Assembly (NCBI RefSeq): GCF_002196515.1
Contig: NZ_CP018835.1
Span: 2,294,001-2,358,000, forward strand
Length of the DNA: 64,000 bases
Direction of reading: 5' to 3'
Source: Vibrio gazogenes
Lineage (GTDB): Bacteria; Pseudomonadota; Gammaproteobacteria; Enterobacterales; Vibrionaceae
Shown: positions 1 to 7,345 of the stretch, one piece after another
Layout of the letters: the number at the start of each line of letters is the position of its first letter
Numbering within the stretch: the stretch's first letter is position 1
Translations under genes and position numbers: made by a program
The notes under the pieces: model-generated
What the model saw: only the letters and a program-made list of their open reading frames with translations
Databases searched by the model: none
What the model was told of the DNA's origin: nothing

Positions 1-1
1 T

Positions 2-829
2 CGATTAGATCATGCGTTAGACGGAATTGCTGCAACGGGGGCCAATACGGTGCGGATAGTTCTGAGTAATGGTCAGCGTTGGAATAAAAATGGTCCTGCC
101 GATGTGGCGAATGTGATTCGGCAAGCCAAAGCAAGACATTTGATCACGGTGCTTGAAGTCCATGATACAACAGGCTTTGGTGAAGAGTCGCAAGCGGCAA
201 GTTTAGATTCAGCAGCCGATTATTGGATCGAACTAAAAGATCAACTCGTCGGTCAGGAAGATTATGTCATCATCAATCTGGGCAATGAACCGATGGGGAA
301 TGGGGTGAGTGCCAGTGTGTGGGTCAATGATCATATCAATGCGATTCAGCGCTTAAGAAAAGCCGGGCTAACGCATACACTAATGGTTGATGCGCCAAAC
401 TGGGGGCAGGACTGGCAACAGATCATGTTGAGTCGTGCCCAGTCTGTATTTGATGCTGATCCGCTGCACAATACGATATTTAGTGTCCACATGTATCAGG
501 TTTACGGGGATTACCCGACAGTGAACCATTACATTTCGACATTCCTCAATCAAGGTTTAGCACTGGTTGTGGGCGAATTCGGCGCGAGTCATCAAGGTGA
601 GGATGTGGCTGAGGACGCGATTATGGAACGGGCTGAGACCTTGAATATCGGTTATATCGGCTGGTCATGGTCGGGTAATAATCAAGATGTTGCGGATTTG
701 GATATCGTCAATCACTGGGATAATCATGCATATAGCGAATGGGGGAATATCCTGATCAATGGTGTGAACGGTATCAAGTCCACGTCGACACTCGCCACAA
801 TCTTTACCTGTGGCGCATCGTGTCAGTAA
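2..829 (+). CDS. GH5 (subfamily 8-like) endo-beta-mannanase, 5' end outside window
   Basis: Secreted glycoside hydrolase of clan A, probably cutting beta-1,4-mannan. The frame is open from base 2, so the N terminus and signal peptide lie upstream of the window. The visible protein follows the bacterial GH5_8 mannanase pattern: an ATGANTVRIVLSNG strand, LEVHD, then NLGNEP, whose Glu is the expected acid/base, HMYQVYGDY, and VVGEFGA, whose Glu is the expected nucleophile, followed by GWSWSGN. The chain ends shortly after the TIM barrel with a Cys-containing tail (FTCGASCQ) and carries no C-terminal binding module; one could lie upstream. It sits beside a GH44 enzyme, which suggests a plant-polysaccharide locus. 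Mannan rather than cellulose as substrate is inferred from family resemblance. Confidence 0.85.
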   Translation, partial: RLDHALDGIAATGANTVRIVLSNGQRWNKNGPADVANVIRQAKARHLITVLEVHDTTGFGEESQAASLDSAADYWIELKDQLVGQEDYVIINLGNEPMGNGVSASVWVNDHINAIQRLRKAGLTHTLMVDAPNWGQDWQQIMLSRAQSVFDADPLHNTIFSVHMYQVYGDYPTVNHYISTFLNQGLALVVGEFGASHQGEDVAEDAIMERAETLNIGYIGWSWSGNNQDVADLDIVNHWDNHAYSEWGNILINGVNGIKSTSTLATIFTCGASCQ

Positions 830-862
830 TGCAATGAGTGTTTATCTAACCTATCTTTCACC

Positions 863-888
863 GGACAGCGATGATCACATTGCTGTCC
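863..888 (+). terminator. Possible terminator hairpin after the GH5 gene
   Basis: An 11-bp stem with one G-T pair (GGACAGCGATG against CATTGCTGTCC) and an ATCA loop begins 33 bases after the stop codon. It is followed only by a short T-rich stretch, so termination is plausible but not strong. Confidence 0.5.
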
Positions 889-1395
889 AGACTTTTACCA
901 ATATACCTCGTTATTTATCAGTTAGATGAAGGTGAATTGGGAGCAACCATACAGATTGGGAATAATTACAAAATTCAATATATCTCAGCTCGATGATAAG
1001 CAATTTGTTGTACTAATATGCTAAGTGTTCCATTTTGTCTTTATCGTCAGATTCTGGATGGCGTGATTGATATGGCAAGGCACTGTTTTTATCACCAACA
1101 AGAAAATAGTGCGTATGAGCTTGCATGAATTTTCACGCATAGAAATCGCCAGACTGAAAGAGAGGCAGTAAGGGAGAGAATGAATGTTGACGGATAAAAC
1201 TCTTTCGTGATTAATCCTGAATCTTCATCAATACCATGCCCGAATACCAAGACGTATAACGAGCTGGTTTGGTACGTTTTTGCCACTGTCGGTATACCTG
1301 ATGTTTGATGAACTTTTCGTTTGTAGAGCTTTGCTCTGATCGAGTTTTGTTCCGGTTGAATCACTTATAGCAACAGTAGCAAAGGAGAACATCTT
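889..1395. other. Intergenic region before the GH44 gene
   Basis: About 500 bases without a convincing gene. A minus-strand frame (1092-1364) has no family resemblance and no good ribosome binding site. An AGGAG at 1383-1387 serves the next gene. The GH44 promoter presumably lies here, but I cannot place it with confidence. Confidence 0.6.
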
Positions 1396-3363
1396 GTGAT
1401 GAATGAATCAAGTCATCGACACGGACTAGCCAGACCTAAAATTCTATCTGTATTGATTTTTGCAGCGTTAGCCAGTAGCGCAGCCTCTGCTCAGGTAAGT
1501 ATCGATTATTCGATTTCACCTGACGAACAAAATCATAAAATCAGCGAGTTAATTTATGGTACCAATCATCGAATGAATATGACGGGCCATGAAAACTTTG
1601 GTTTCTATCGCCTCGGCGGCAACCGGACAACCGCTTATAACTGGGAGAATAACTACTCCAATGCAGGCTCTGACTGGGTGCATTCCAGTGACACCTATAT
1701 GGTACCGGATGGTGCCGATGAAACCATTCCGGGGATTACGCTGACCGATTTTGTCGATAATGACGCAGCCGGGGCGAAAACGATGCTGACCGTGCCATTG
1801 GCTGGCTACGTTGCCGCGGATAAGAATGGTACGGTACAGGAAGGGGAAGTTGCCCCGTCATCTCGCTGGATTCCGGCCATAGCGAAAAAAAATGCCCCGT
1901 TCTCATTAACGCCAGATCTCACCGATAATGCGGTGTATACCGATGAAATGGTCAACTTTTTAGTTGAGCGATACGGACGAGCAGCCGATGGTGGCGTATT
2001 TGCTTACTCACTGGATAATGAGCCCAGCCTGTGGTACCACACCCATTCACGAATCCATCCGGACAAACCGGGCGCCAAAGAGCTGGTGGACCGCTCTATT
2101 GAAGCGGCTCAGGCCGTCAAAGGCGTAGACCCGACAGCGACTATCTTTGGCCCTGCTTTGTATGGTTTTACCGCATTTGTATCGTTGACTGATGCACCGG
2201 ATTGGACGAACTATTCAGATCAGTATCACTGGTTTATCGACTACTATCTGGCACAGATGAAAGCGGCTGGTGAATCATCCGGTATGCGCTTATTGGATGT
2301 TCTCGACCTGCACTGGTATTCCGAAGCGAGAGGAGATCAACGTGTCACCGATGGCAATGCTGACTCCGTGAAAGATAAAAATGCGCGGATGCAGGCTCCT
2401 CGGACATTTTGGGATCCTGAATATCAGGAAGATAGCTGGATAGCCCAATGGAATATGGCTGAGCTACCATTGATACCGCATATTCAAGACTCAATCGATA
2501 TGCATTATCCGGGAACCAAGATGGCCTTCACTGAGTACGGCTTTGGCGGTGGTGATGATATTACCGGTGCGATTGCTGAAGCGGATGTATTGGGTATTTT
2601 CGGTAAATATGACGTCTATGCTGCAAACAGTTGGATTTTAAATGATGAAGAGAAATATTTAGCCAGTGCCTATCGTCTCTATCGTAACTATGATGGTGAG
2701 AATGGGACATTTGGTGATACCAGTGTCACCGCAACAATGAGCGATAAAGAAAACAGCTCTATTTATGCGTCGGTTGATTCAGAAACTGGATTACTTCATG
2801 TCATTGTGTTGAATAAGAATATGAACGAGTCAATCAATGGTGTGTTCAATATCGATTCAACAACCATCTATAAGTCAGGAAAGACTTATGTCTTGAATTC
2901 CGATTCAGTTGAGATCCAGGATAAAGGTGAGGTTGAGGTGACGAATAATCAGCTCAATTATGATATTCCAGCCTTGTCTGCTTATCATATTGTCTTTAGT
3001 ACAGCAGACGCCACTGACCCGACAGATCCAACAGATCCAACAGATCCAACAGACCCGACGGATCCGACAGACCCAACGGATCCAACCGACCCAACGGATC
3101 CCGGCACTGATGGTGTCACTGTGTCTGTGAACATTCCACAAGATGGTAGCGCATCATACTGTTCTGATATCGTTGTTACCAATAATGGTTCAGAAGCCGT
3201 TGAATGGCAGACTAATTTTGACGTCGAAGGTAGTGTTTATGCGTTATGGAATGCAAATTGGGAACAATCAGGTACGACAGTAACCATTAGCGGTGTTGAA
3301 TGGAACAAAGTGCTGCAACCGGGTGCCAGTACCAGTTCTATTGGGTTCTGTGCGAATCGTTAA
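1396..3363 (+). CDS. GH44 endoglucanase/xyloglucanase with DPT linker and C-terminal CBM2-like module
   Basis: Secreted beta-1,4-glucanase of family GH44, which attacks cellulose and xyloglucan. A cytoplasmic leader and hydrophobic signal segment end near ASSAASA (about residue 32). The catalytic region (about 35-530) shows the family marks FYRLGGNRTTAYNWENN, SLDNEPSLW with Glu209 as expected acid/base, and FTEYGFGG with Glu380 as expected nucleophile. Residues 541-567 are nine Asp-Pro-Thr repeats forming a linker. The last 85 residues resemble a CBM2-type cellulose-binding module, with Cys residues near both ends and spaced Trp residues (VEWQTNF, WNANWE, VEWNKV). GTG at 1396 and ATG at 1399 are both possible starts behind AGGAG at 1383. 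The domain order matches a cellulose-anchored enzyme; the exact substrate is inferred. Confidence 0.92.
   Translation: MMNESSHRHGLARPKILSVLIFAALASSAASAQVSIDYSISPDEQNHKISELIYGTNHRMNMTGHENFGFYRLGGNRTTAYNWENNYSNAGSDWVHSSDTYMVPDGADETIPGITLTDFVDNDAAGAKTMLTVPLAGYVAADKNGTVQEGEVAPSSRWIPAIAKKNAPFSLTPDLTDNAVYTDEMVNFLVERYGRAADGGVFAYSLDNEPSLWYHTHSRIHPDKPGAKELVDRSIEAAQAVKGVDPTATIFGPALYGFTAFVSLTDAPDWTNYSDQYHWFIDYYLAQMKAAGESSGMRLLDVLDLHWYSEARGDQRVTDGNADSVKDKNARMQAPRTFWDPEYQEDSWIAQWNMAELPLIPHIQDSIDMHYPGTKMAFTEYGFGGGDDITGAIAEADVLGIFGKYDVYAANSWILNDEEKYLASAYRLYRNYDGENGTFGDTSVTATMSDKENSSIYASVDSETGLLHVIVLNKNMNESINGVFNIDSTTIYKSGKTYVLNSDSVEIQDKGEVEVTNNQLNYDIPALSAYHIVFSTADATDPTDPTDPTDPTDPTDPTDPTDPTDPTDPGTDGVTVSVNIPQDGSASYCSDIVVTNNGSEAVEWQTNFDVEGSVYALWNANWEQSGTTVTISGVEWNKVLQPGASTSSIGFCANR
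3016..3096 (+). repeat. Nine 9-bp repeats encoding (Asp-Pro-Thr)9
   Basis: Tandem 9-base units of the type GAY-CCN-ACN encode nine Asp-Pro-Thr triplets. Codon choice varies between units, so the tract is not a recent perfect expansion. It is a typical interdomain linker in secreted glycosidases. Slippage could vary its length between strains. Confidence 0.95.
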
Positions 3364-3401
3364 TTGATACCTTTTAAACAATTACATGAGAACGGAAACG
3401 C

Positions 3402-3435
3402 AAATCCCCTGTGAAATATACAGGGGATTTTTTTA
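3402..3435 (+). terminator. Intrinsic terminator after the GH44 gene
   Basis: Perfect 11-bp stem (AAATCCCCTGT with ACAGGGGATTT), 7-base loop, followed by a T run. It begins 39 bases after the GH44 stop. Confidence 0.92.
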
Positions 3436-3619
3436 TGACTGATAAAAATAATGATAAAGTTATCTATAAATATTTAATTGTTTTGATTTTGAATCAATAT
3501 AAAATTAGGGTGTGGCTCTAAAATAGAGGCTTGTCTGTGAATTGGTTGGATGCGATGCAGCATATAAATCGATGTGCTGACTCTATCCTAAAGTAATATA
3601 AGTATGAATAGGAACAACA

Positions 3620-3961
3620 ATGAAAAAATTAACGTTAAGCAGTATCCTGTTAGGCTCTCTGTTATCTTTTACTGCTTTTGCCGGGACGGGGACAGGAACG
3701 ATTACTCAGGTTATTGTTCATCGAGATGACTCGGGACATGGGGTGGTCATGTTTAGAACACAGGGTAATGTCGATAAGGCACCTTGTAGTAAAATTACAG
3801 ATGAATGGGCATTCTCTCTAAATAATGAACTGGGAAAAGCGATGTATTCCTTGGTGCTTTCAGCACAAGCGCAAGCTAAGCCAGTCGAAGTGAAAGGAAT
3901 GCATCAATGTAATGACTGGAGTGACAGAGAATCACCGTTTTATATTGCTGTGCATAATTAA
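3620..3961 (+). CDS. Small exported protein of unknown function
   Basis: A 113-residue protein with a clear signal peptide (MKKLTLSSILLGSLLSFTAF, cleavage near AFA-G). The mature part of about 90 residues is beta-rich, with a start of TGTITQV, a Cys in KAPCSKITDEW and a second in MHQCNDW, so one disulfide is possible. AGGAA at 3609 is well spaced to the ATG. The next gene encodes a protein of the same layout (signal, G-x-V/I-T-x-V strand, Cys near a Trp, an Ala-rich helix followed by K, late Cys), so the two look like divergent paralogues. I do not know the function; a periplasmic or secreted place is inferred from the signal peptide. Confidence 0.8.
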   Translation: MKKLTLSSILLGSLLSFTAFAGTGTGTITQVIVHRDDSGHGVVMFRTQGNVDKAPCSKITDEWAFSLNNELGKAMYSLVLSAQAQAKPVEVKGMHQCNDWSDRESPFYIAVHN

Positions 3962-3990
3962 TGTTTTTAAATTTAAATTCAATTTTAAAA

Positions 3991-4012
3991 GGGAGAAGAT
4001 ATGACTTCTCCC
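3991..4012. terminator. Hairpin between the two small secreted-protein genes
   Basis: Perfect 8-bp inverted repeat GGGAGAAG / CTTCTCCC with a 6-base loop, 30 bases after the stop at 3961. There is no T run on the plus strand, so termination is uncertain. Confidence 0.4.
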
Positions 4013-4116
4013 AATGTGTTCATGTTTCAATGAATGAACTGCGGATATTATTCTCTTGAGGTATAATTACCTTAAGGTGGATCCGTAAATATATGGCTTA
4101 TTAACTGGGAATGAAT

Positions 4117-4437
4117 ATGAGAAAGAAATTATCTGCATTGTTGATCTTATGTGCTGCCAGTGCATTTTCTGTGAATGCAACTGAGACATTAATTACAGGG
4201 AAAGTGACAGTTGTTGAGGCGACTTACATGCCGGGAAGCATCTCGTTCCAAATGAATGTTGGGACGTCACTTTGCCCGGCAGGAAAATGGTTGCAATGGC
4301 GTAAAAATGAAGAAAATAATAAAGTGGTTTATTCGACATTGATGACAGCACTTGTGAGTGGCAAAAAAATCAATTTCTATCTGGTCGATGGTGATAGCGG
4401 TTGCCATGGAAGTTTTATCCATCTCTTATCCAGCTAG
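4117..4437 (+). CDS. Small exported protein, possible paralogue of the preceding one
   Basis: A 106-residue protein with a signal peptide (RKKLSALLILCAASAFSVNA). The mature part begins TETLITGKVTVVEA and contains SLCPAGKWLQW, an YSTLMTALVSGKK helix and DSGCHGSF near the end. This Cys-x-(Trp)...Ala-rich helix...Cys pattern also occurs in the preceding gene. The ATG at 4111 is directly next to GGGA (4107-4110) and has no room for a ribosome, so the in-frame ATG at 4117, 6 bases downstream of GGGA, is the better start. The function is unknown. Confidence 0.78.
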   Translation: MRKKLSALLILCAASAFSVNATETLITGKVTVVEATYMPGSISFQMNVGTSLCPAGKWLQWRKNEENNKVVYSTLMTALVSGKKINFYLVDGDSGCHGSFIHLLSS

Positions 4438-4555
4438 TTCATTCGTTAAATTAACATGAATTTTCATCATGTTTAGTTTGAGTAAATCTCTCTTTTCTCA
4501 TGTGGAGAACAGAGTAGGCTATGAATATGATTCAATAACAACCTGAGAAAATATC

Positions 4556-5716
4556 ATGTCTTTATCTGTTCCCCCATTTCGTGCCGATGTAGTCGGCAGC
4601 TATCTGCGCCCCACCTATCTTCATCAAGCTCGTCGGCAATTTGCCGAAGGTCAGCTGACACAGCAACAACTGACTGACATTGAAGATCAAGCCATTACGG
4701 AACTTGTTGCCCGTCAGAAAGCGGCTGGCTTACAAGTCATCACCGATGGCGAGTTTCGTCGAAGCTGGTGGCATCTGGATTTTATGTGGGGCATCCATGG
4801 CGTCGAAAAATCTGAGATTGAGCAAGGTTATCTTTTTTCTCAGATGGAAACACGTCCGGAGAGTGTCCGTTTGAGCGGAAAAATCAGCGGTGAGAACCAC
4901 CCCTTTCTTGCGCATTTCCGGTTTTTGATGCAATTTGCCGAAGCGGGGATTGTTCCTCGCCTGACGATTCCGGCGCCTGCTCAGTTTCTAAAAGAGCTAC
5001 AGCGTCCGTGTAACCTAGAACAGACACAAGCCATATATCCGAATGAAACTGAGTTACTCGATGCGATTGTGCAGGTTTATCAAACGTTCATTGAGGAATT
5101 GTATGCACTCGGCTGTCGTAATTTACAGATTGATGACTGTACATGGGGGATGTTAACCGACCCTAAAATTGCAGCAAAAGCGTCCGCCCCGATAGAAGCA
5201 ACCTGTGGCTGTGGTGATTCTCATGAATTTGACCATACCCAAAGTATTGCTTCACTGACGGAGAAGTTGTTGCAGGTCAATAACCGTTCTATCGCCAATG
5301 CACCCACAGACCTCATTTTGACGACACATGTTTGTCGTGGTAATTATCGTTCAACTTGGGCGGCATCAGGTGGATATGCACCGATTGCTGATGTCTTGTT
5401 TGCCAAAGAAAATGTCTCTGCATTTTATCTGGAGTTTGATACCGACCGCTCTGGTGACTTTTCACCATTAGCCAAGGTGCCACAAGATAAACAGGTGGTT
5501 CTCGGTCTCGTCTCTTCAAAAGTCGGTACATTAGAAAATAAAGAAGAAGTCATCGCCCGAATTCATGAGGCCGCGCAGTATGTGCCGTTAGAAAATCTGT
5601 GCCTGAGCACTCAGTGTGGTTTTGCTTCAACCGAAGAAGGGAATGAACTGACCGATGTACAGCAATGGCAGAAGATTGCTTTTGTAAAAGAGGTTGCTGA
5701 ACAGGTCTGGGGATAA
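4556..5716 (+). CDS. MetE C-terminal-domain-like zinc methyltransferase (YxjG/YxjH type)
   Basis: A 386-residue single-barrel relative of cobalamin-independent methionine synthase; it lacks the N-terminal half of MetE. It starts with the family block FRADVVGSYLRP and carries VITDGEFRRSWW. The zinc ligands known from MetE are recognisable: His258 and Cys260 in THVCRGN, Glu293 in YLEFD, and Cys354 in STQCGF. Such proteins transfer a methyl group to homocysteine or a related thiol, from methyltetrahydrofolate or another donor; which donor applies here cannot be read. An extra Cys-rich stretch (ATCGCGDSHEFDH, about residues 220-232) is not a zinc ligand in the family that I know of. The gene stands alone, with 182 bases before the TetR gene. 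A role in the biosynthetic cluster is possible but unsupported. Confidence 0.85.
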   Translation: MSLSVPPFRADVVGSYLRPTYLHQARRQFAEGQLTQQQLTDIEDQAITELVARQKAAGLQVITDGEFRRSWWHLDFMWGIHGVEKSEIEQGYLFSQMETRPESVRLSGKISGENHPFLAHFRFLMQFAEAGIVPRLTIPAPAQFLKELQRPCNLEQTQAIYPNETELLDAIVQVYQTFIEELYALGCRNLQIDDCTWGMLTDPKIAAKASAPIEATCGCGDSHEFDHTQSIASLTEKLLQVNNRSIANAPTDLILTTHVCRGNYRSTWAASGGYAPIADVLFAKENVSAFYLEFDTDRSGDFSPLAKVPQDKQVVLGLVSSKVGTLENKEEVIARIHEAAQYVPLENLCLSTQCGFASTEEGNELTDVQQWQKIAFVKEVAEQVWG

Positions 5717-5822
5717 GCTGAACGAAGTAAGACGAGCTTCCCTGTGTGGGGTTAAAAGTGGATGTGTTGGCTGATTCCTATTTTTAATATAGGATCTGCG
5801 TTTTATTTTGATGGTATTTGAG

Positions 5823-5851
5823 TTGAGATTATAGGTATTACGACCTAATAT
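5823..5851 (+). promoter_or_regulatory. Probable promoter of the TetR-family gene
   Basis: TTGAGA (5823-5828) and TAATAT (5846-5851) are separated by 17 bases, 48 bases upstream of the regulator's ATG. The spacer holds the palindrome at 5832-5847, which would let a bound repressor block RNA polymerase. Confidence 0.55.
5832..5847. promoter_or_regulatory. Probable TetR operator A (autoregulation)
   Basis: TAGGTATTACGACCTA is a 16-bp palindrome with one mismatch to the ideal TAGGTC-N4-GACCTA. The same pattern recurs at 6718-6733 in the cluster promoter, with an identical right half-site and similar flanking bases. Shared use by the TetR-type protein encoded between the two sites is inferred. 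Confidence 0.6.
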
Positions 5852-5898
5852 TATTTCTCATAAAACAGATAACATGAATTGAATCGAGTGAGAGTACC

Positions 5899-6474
5899 AT
5901 GCAACACCATCCCAAAGTAACCCAAATCGTCCAAAGCGGGCTGCAATTACTAAATGAACAGGGAAGTCAAGGGCTTACAATGCGTAAGGTCGCAAGCGCT
6001 TGTGGGATGTCACTGGGGAATTTGCAGTATCATTTTAAAGATAGAGATTCATTACTTAAAGGAATGATTGATTTTTATTTGCAGCAATTTATTCAGCTGA
6101 CACAATCAGTCATTCCACAGTTTCCTAAAAAAGATAAGATTCAGCAACAAGATATCGAGGCGATGATTCTCGGCATATTGAGTAATTCGATGATGGAAGA
6201 ATCATGTCAAACATTCAGAGAGTTTTGGGCTCTTGCATCAAGGGACAAAACAATTGAAGACTATTTACATCACTATACTTTGCAGTGTAGCAATATGATT
6301 GCAACTATGTTTACGCCATTAGCACCGGATAAACCTATTTTAATTCAAAGCATTATCAGTCTTTTATTACCATACTTTGAAGGGTATACGCTCACTTATA
6401 AAGCGATTCCTTTTCGTGATGAGCAAGTCGCAGAGCTCTTGGGGAGAATTATATTTCAACTCATCCAAGAGTAA
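5899..6474 (+). CDS. TetR-family transcriptional regulator
   Basis: A 191-residue one-domain-plus-ligand-pocket regulator. The N-terminal helix-turn-helix lies at about residues 25-46 (GLTMRKVASACGMSLGNLQ followed by YHFKDRDSLL), the classic TetR signature including the YHF recognition-helix end. The rest is helical and poorly conserved, as expected for the ligand-binding domain. It lies immediately upstream of the ACP-ketosynthase cluster and in the same direction, separated by 357 bases. Matching palindromes in its own promoter and in the cluster promoter make it the likely local repressor. Its ligand is unknown; a cluster product or intermediate acting as inducer is a common theme for the family. 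Confidence 0.9.
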   Translation: MQHHPKVTQIVQSGLQLLNEQGSQGLTMRKVASACGMSLGNLQYHFKDRDSLLKGMIDFYLQQFIQLTQSVIPQFPKKDKIQQQDIEAMILGILSNSMMEESCQTFREFWALASRDKTIEDYLHHYTLQCSNMIATMFTPLAPDKPILIQSIISLLLPYFEGYTLTYKAIPFRDEQVAELLGRIIFQLIQE

Positions 6475-6540
6475 AAAAGCTGATTCTCGTCTCACTTTCT
6501 TTCCCGTGCTTCTTGTCTCCATTCATATGACTCTGAGAAA

Positions 6541-6571
6541 TGTTTTTATAGGTCGATTATCTATAAAAACA
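6541..6571. terminator. Perfect 11-bp inverted repeat after the TetR gene
   Basis: TGTTTTTATAG and CTATAAAAACA are exact reverse complements separated by 9 bases, 67 bases after the regulator's stop. The stem is A/T-rich and the downstream T run is poor, so it may be a weak bidirectional terminator or a binding site. Confidence 0.4.
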
Positions 6572-6709
6572 TCTTTCTATAGTCTCCCTTAATCTATAGC
6601 AATATTGCGCTCTTATCATAATGTATTGAGATTCAATACCTTTCTATTTTATTAGAAAATTCTCACATAAGCGTTTGTTTTTTTTATATGCACACATGCA
6701 ATTATACGG

Positions 6710-6737
6710 TTGACTTATGGGTCTTGTGACCTATATT
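6710..6737 (+). promoter_or_regulatory. Probable promoter of the biosynthetic cluster
   Basis: TTGACT (6710-6715) and TATATT (6732-6737) with a 16-base spacer, about 95 bases upstream of the ACP start. Both boxes are close to the sigma-70 consensus. The spacer is almost filled by the palindrome at 6718-6733. Confidence 0.65.
6718..6733. promoter_or_regulatory. Probable TetR operator B in the cluster promoter
   Basis: TGGGTCTTGTGACCTA fits TAGGTC-N4-GACCTA with one mismatch and lies between the -35 and -10 boxes. Site A (5832-5847) has the same geometry relative to its own promoter. Confidence 0.6.
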
Positions 6738-6757
6738 ATTGCTTTGCTTTCTAAGCA

Positions 6758-6779
6758 ATTAGGTTAATAAAAACCTAAT
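6758..6779. promoter_or_regulatory. Inverted repeat in the cluster leader
   Basis: ATTAGGTT and AACCTAAT form perfect 8-bp arms around AATAAA. The arms contain the TAGGT/ACCTA half-sites of operators A and B but two bases further apart, so it may be a third, weaker operator or an RNA hairpin in the 5' leader. A 10-base direct repeat, TAATGCTTAT, follows at 6776 and 6790. Confidence 0.4.
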
Positions 6780-6831
6780 GCTTATTATTTAATGCTTATG
6801 GATAAATAGTATGACTAGGAAGGGTTCTAAT

Positions 6832-7311
6832 ATGTTGATAGGAAAGGAAATTACTGAAAACGAAGTTATGGAAGAAATTGCTGAGGTTCTTGAGCTGGAA
6901 AGAGAAGAGGTTGAAATGGAATCATCTCTTATTGATGACTTAGGTGCCGATTCTCTAGATTTAGTTGATATATCTTTTTCTTTAGGGAAACGCTTTGGAC
7001 TGAAGCTACCCACTAAAACAACCTTGGTTGTTGCTCAGGAAATGATGCCGACCGACGGTGTTTTTATCGACCAAGGCAAGTTAACCGAATTGGGAGCGCG
7101 ACTCCTTCAAGAAAGTCCAAACCAATATTCTGAACAGGATATTCAGCCCAATATGAATGTCGATGTACTTCTGAGCCAAACATTGGTACGTCACTGGTAT
7201 GAGTTATGTGCCCATATTAATCATCATCCAAGTCAGGATGGCGATACGGCTATTCAGGAATATGTGGTGAGTTTTTTTGAAAAACATGGGCTGGATACCA
7301 AAGCCGCCTAA
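6832..7311 (+). CDS. Acyl carrier protein with long C-terminal extension
   Basis: The first gene of the cluster. Residues 1-75 are a standard type II ACP with LIDDLGADSLDLVD; Ser41 is the expected phosphopantetheine site. After the ACP helices, about 80 further residues follow, with no family I recognise (DGVFIDQGKLTELGARLL, then a His/Trp-containing part RHWYELCAHINHHPSQD and a helical end). A normal ACP is near 80 residues, so this is twice the usual length. A start at 6811 is possible, but AGGAAGGG at 6817-6824 is ideally placed for ATG 6832. The protein would carry the growing chain for the ketosynthases that follow and present it to the reductase of the aminotransferase fusion. No phosphopantetheinyl transferase is encoded here, so a housekeeping one must activate it. 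Confidence 0.88.
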   Translation: MLIGKEITENEVMEEIAEVLELEREEVEMESSLIDDLGADSLDLVDISFSLGKRFGLKLPTKTTLVVAQEMMPTDGVFIDQGKLTELGARLLQESPNQYSEQDIQPNMNVDVLLSQTLVRHWYELCAHINHHPSQDGDTAIQEYVVSFFEKHGLDTKAA

Positions 7312-7345
7312 TAAAACATCGTAGGAAAACTCAAAAGGATTTGTT

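Noticed and set aside
1092-1364. Minus-strand open frame in the gap before the GH44 gene
   Set aside because: No ribosome binding site, no recognisable family and odd composition; probably chance.
3016-3096. Short tandem units considered as a CRISPR array
   Set aside because: Units are 9 bases with no spacers and encode the Asp-Pro-Thr linker in frame.
2905-3182. Minus-strand frames over the DPT linker, including a Val-Gly-Ser repeat
   Set aside because: They are the mirror of the repeat tract in the GH44 gene, which has clear catalytic motifs.
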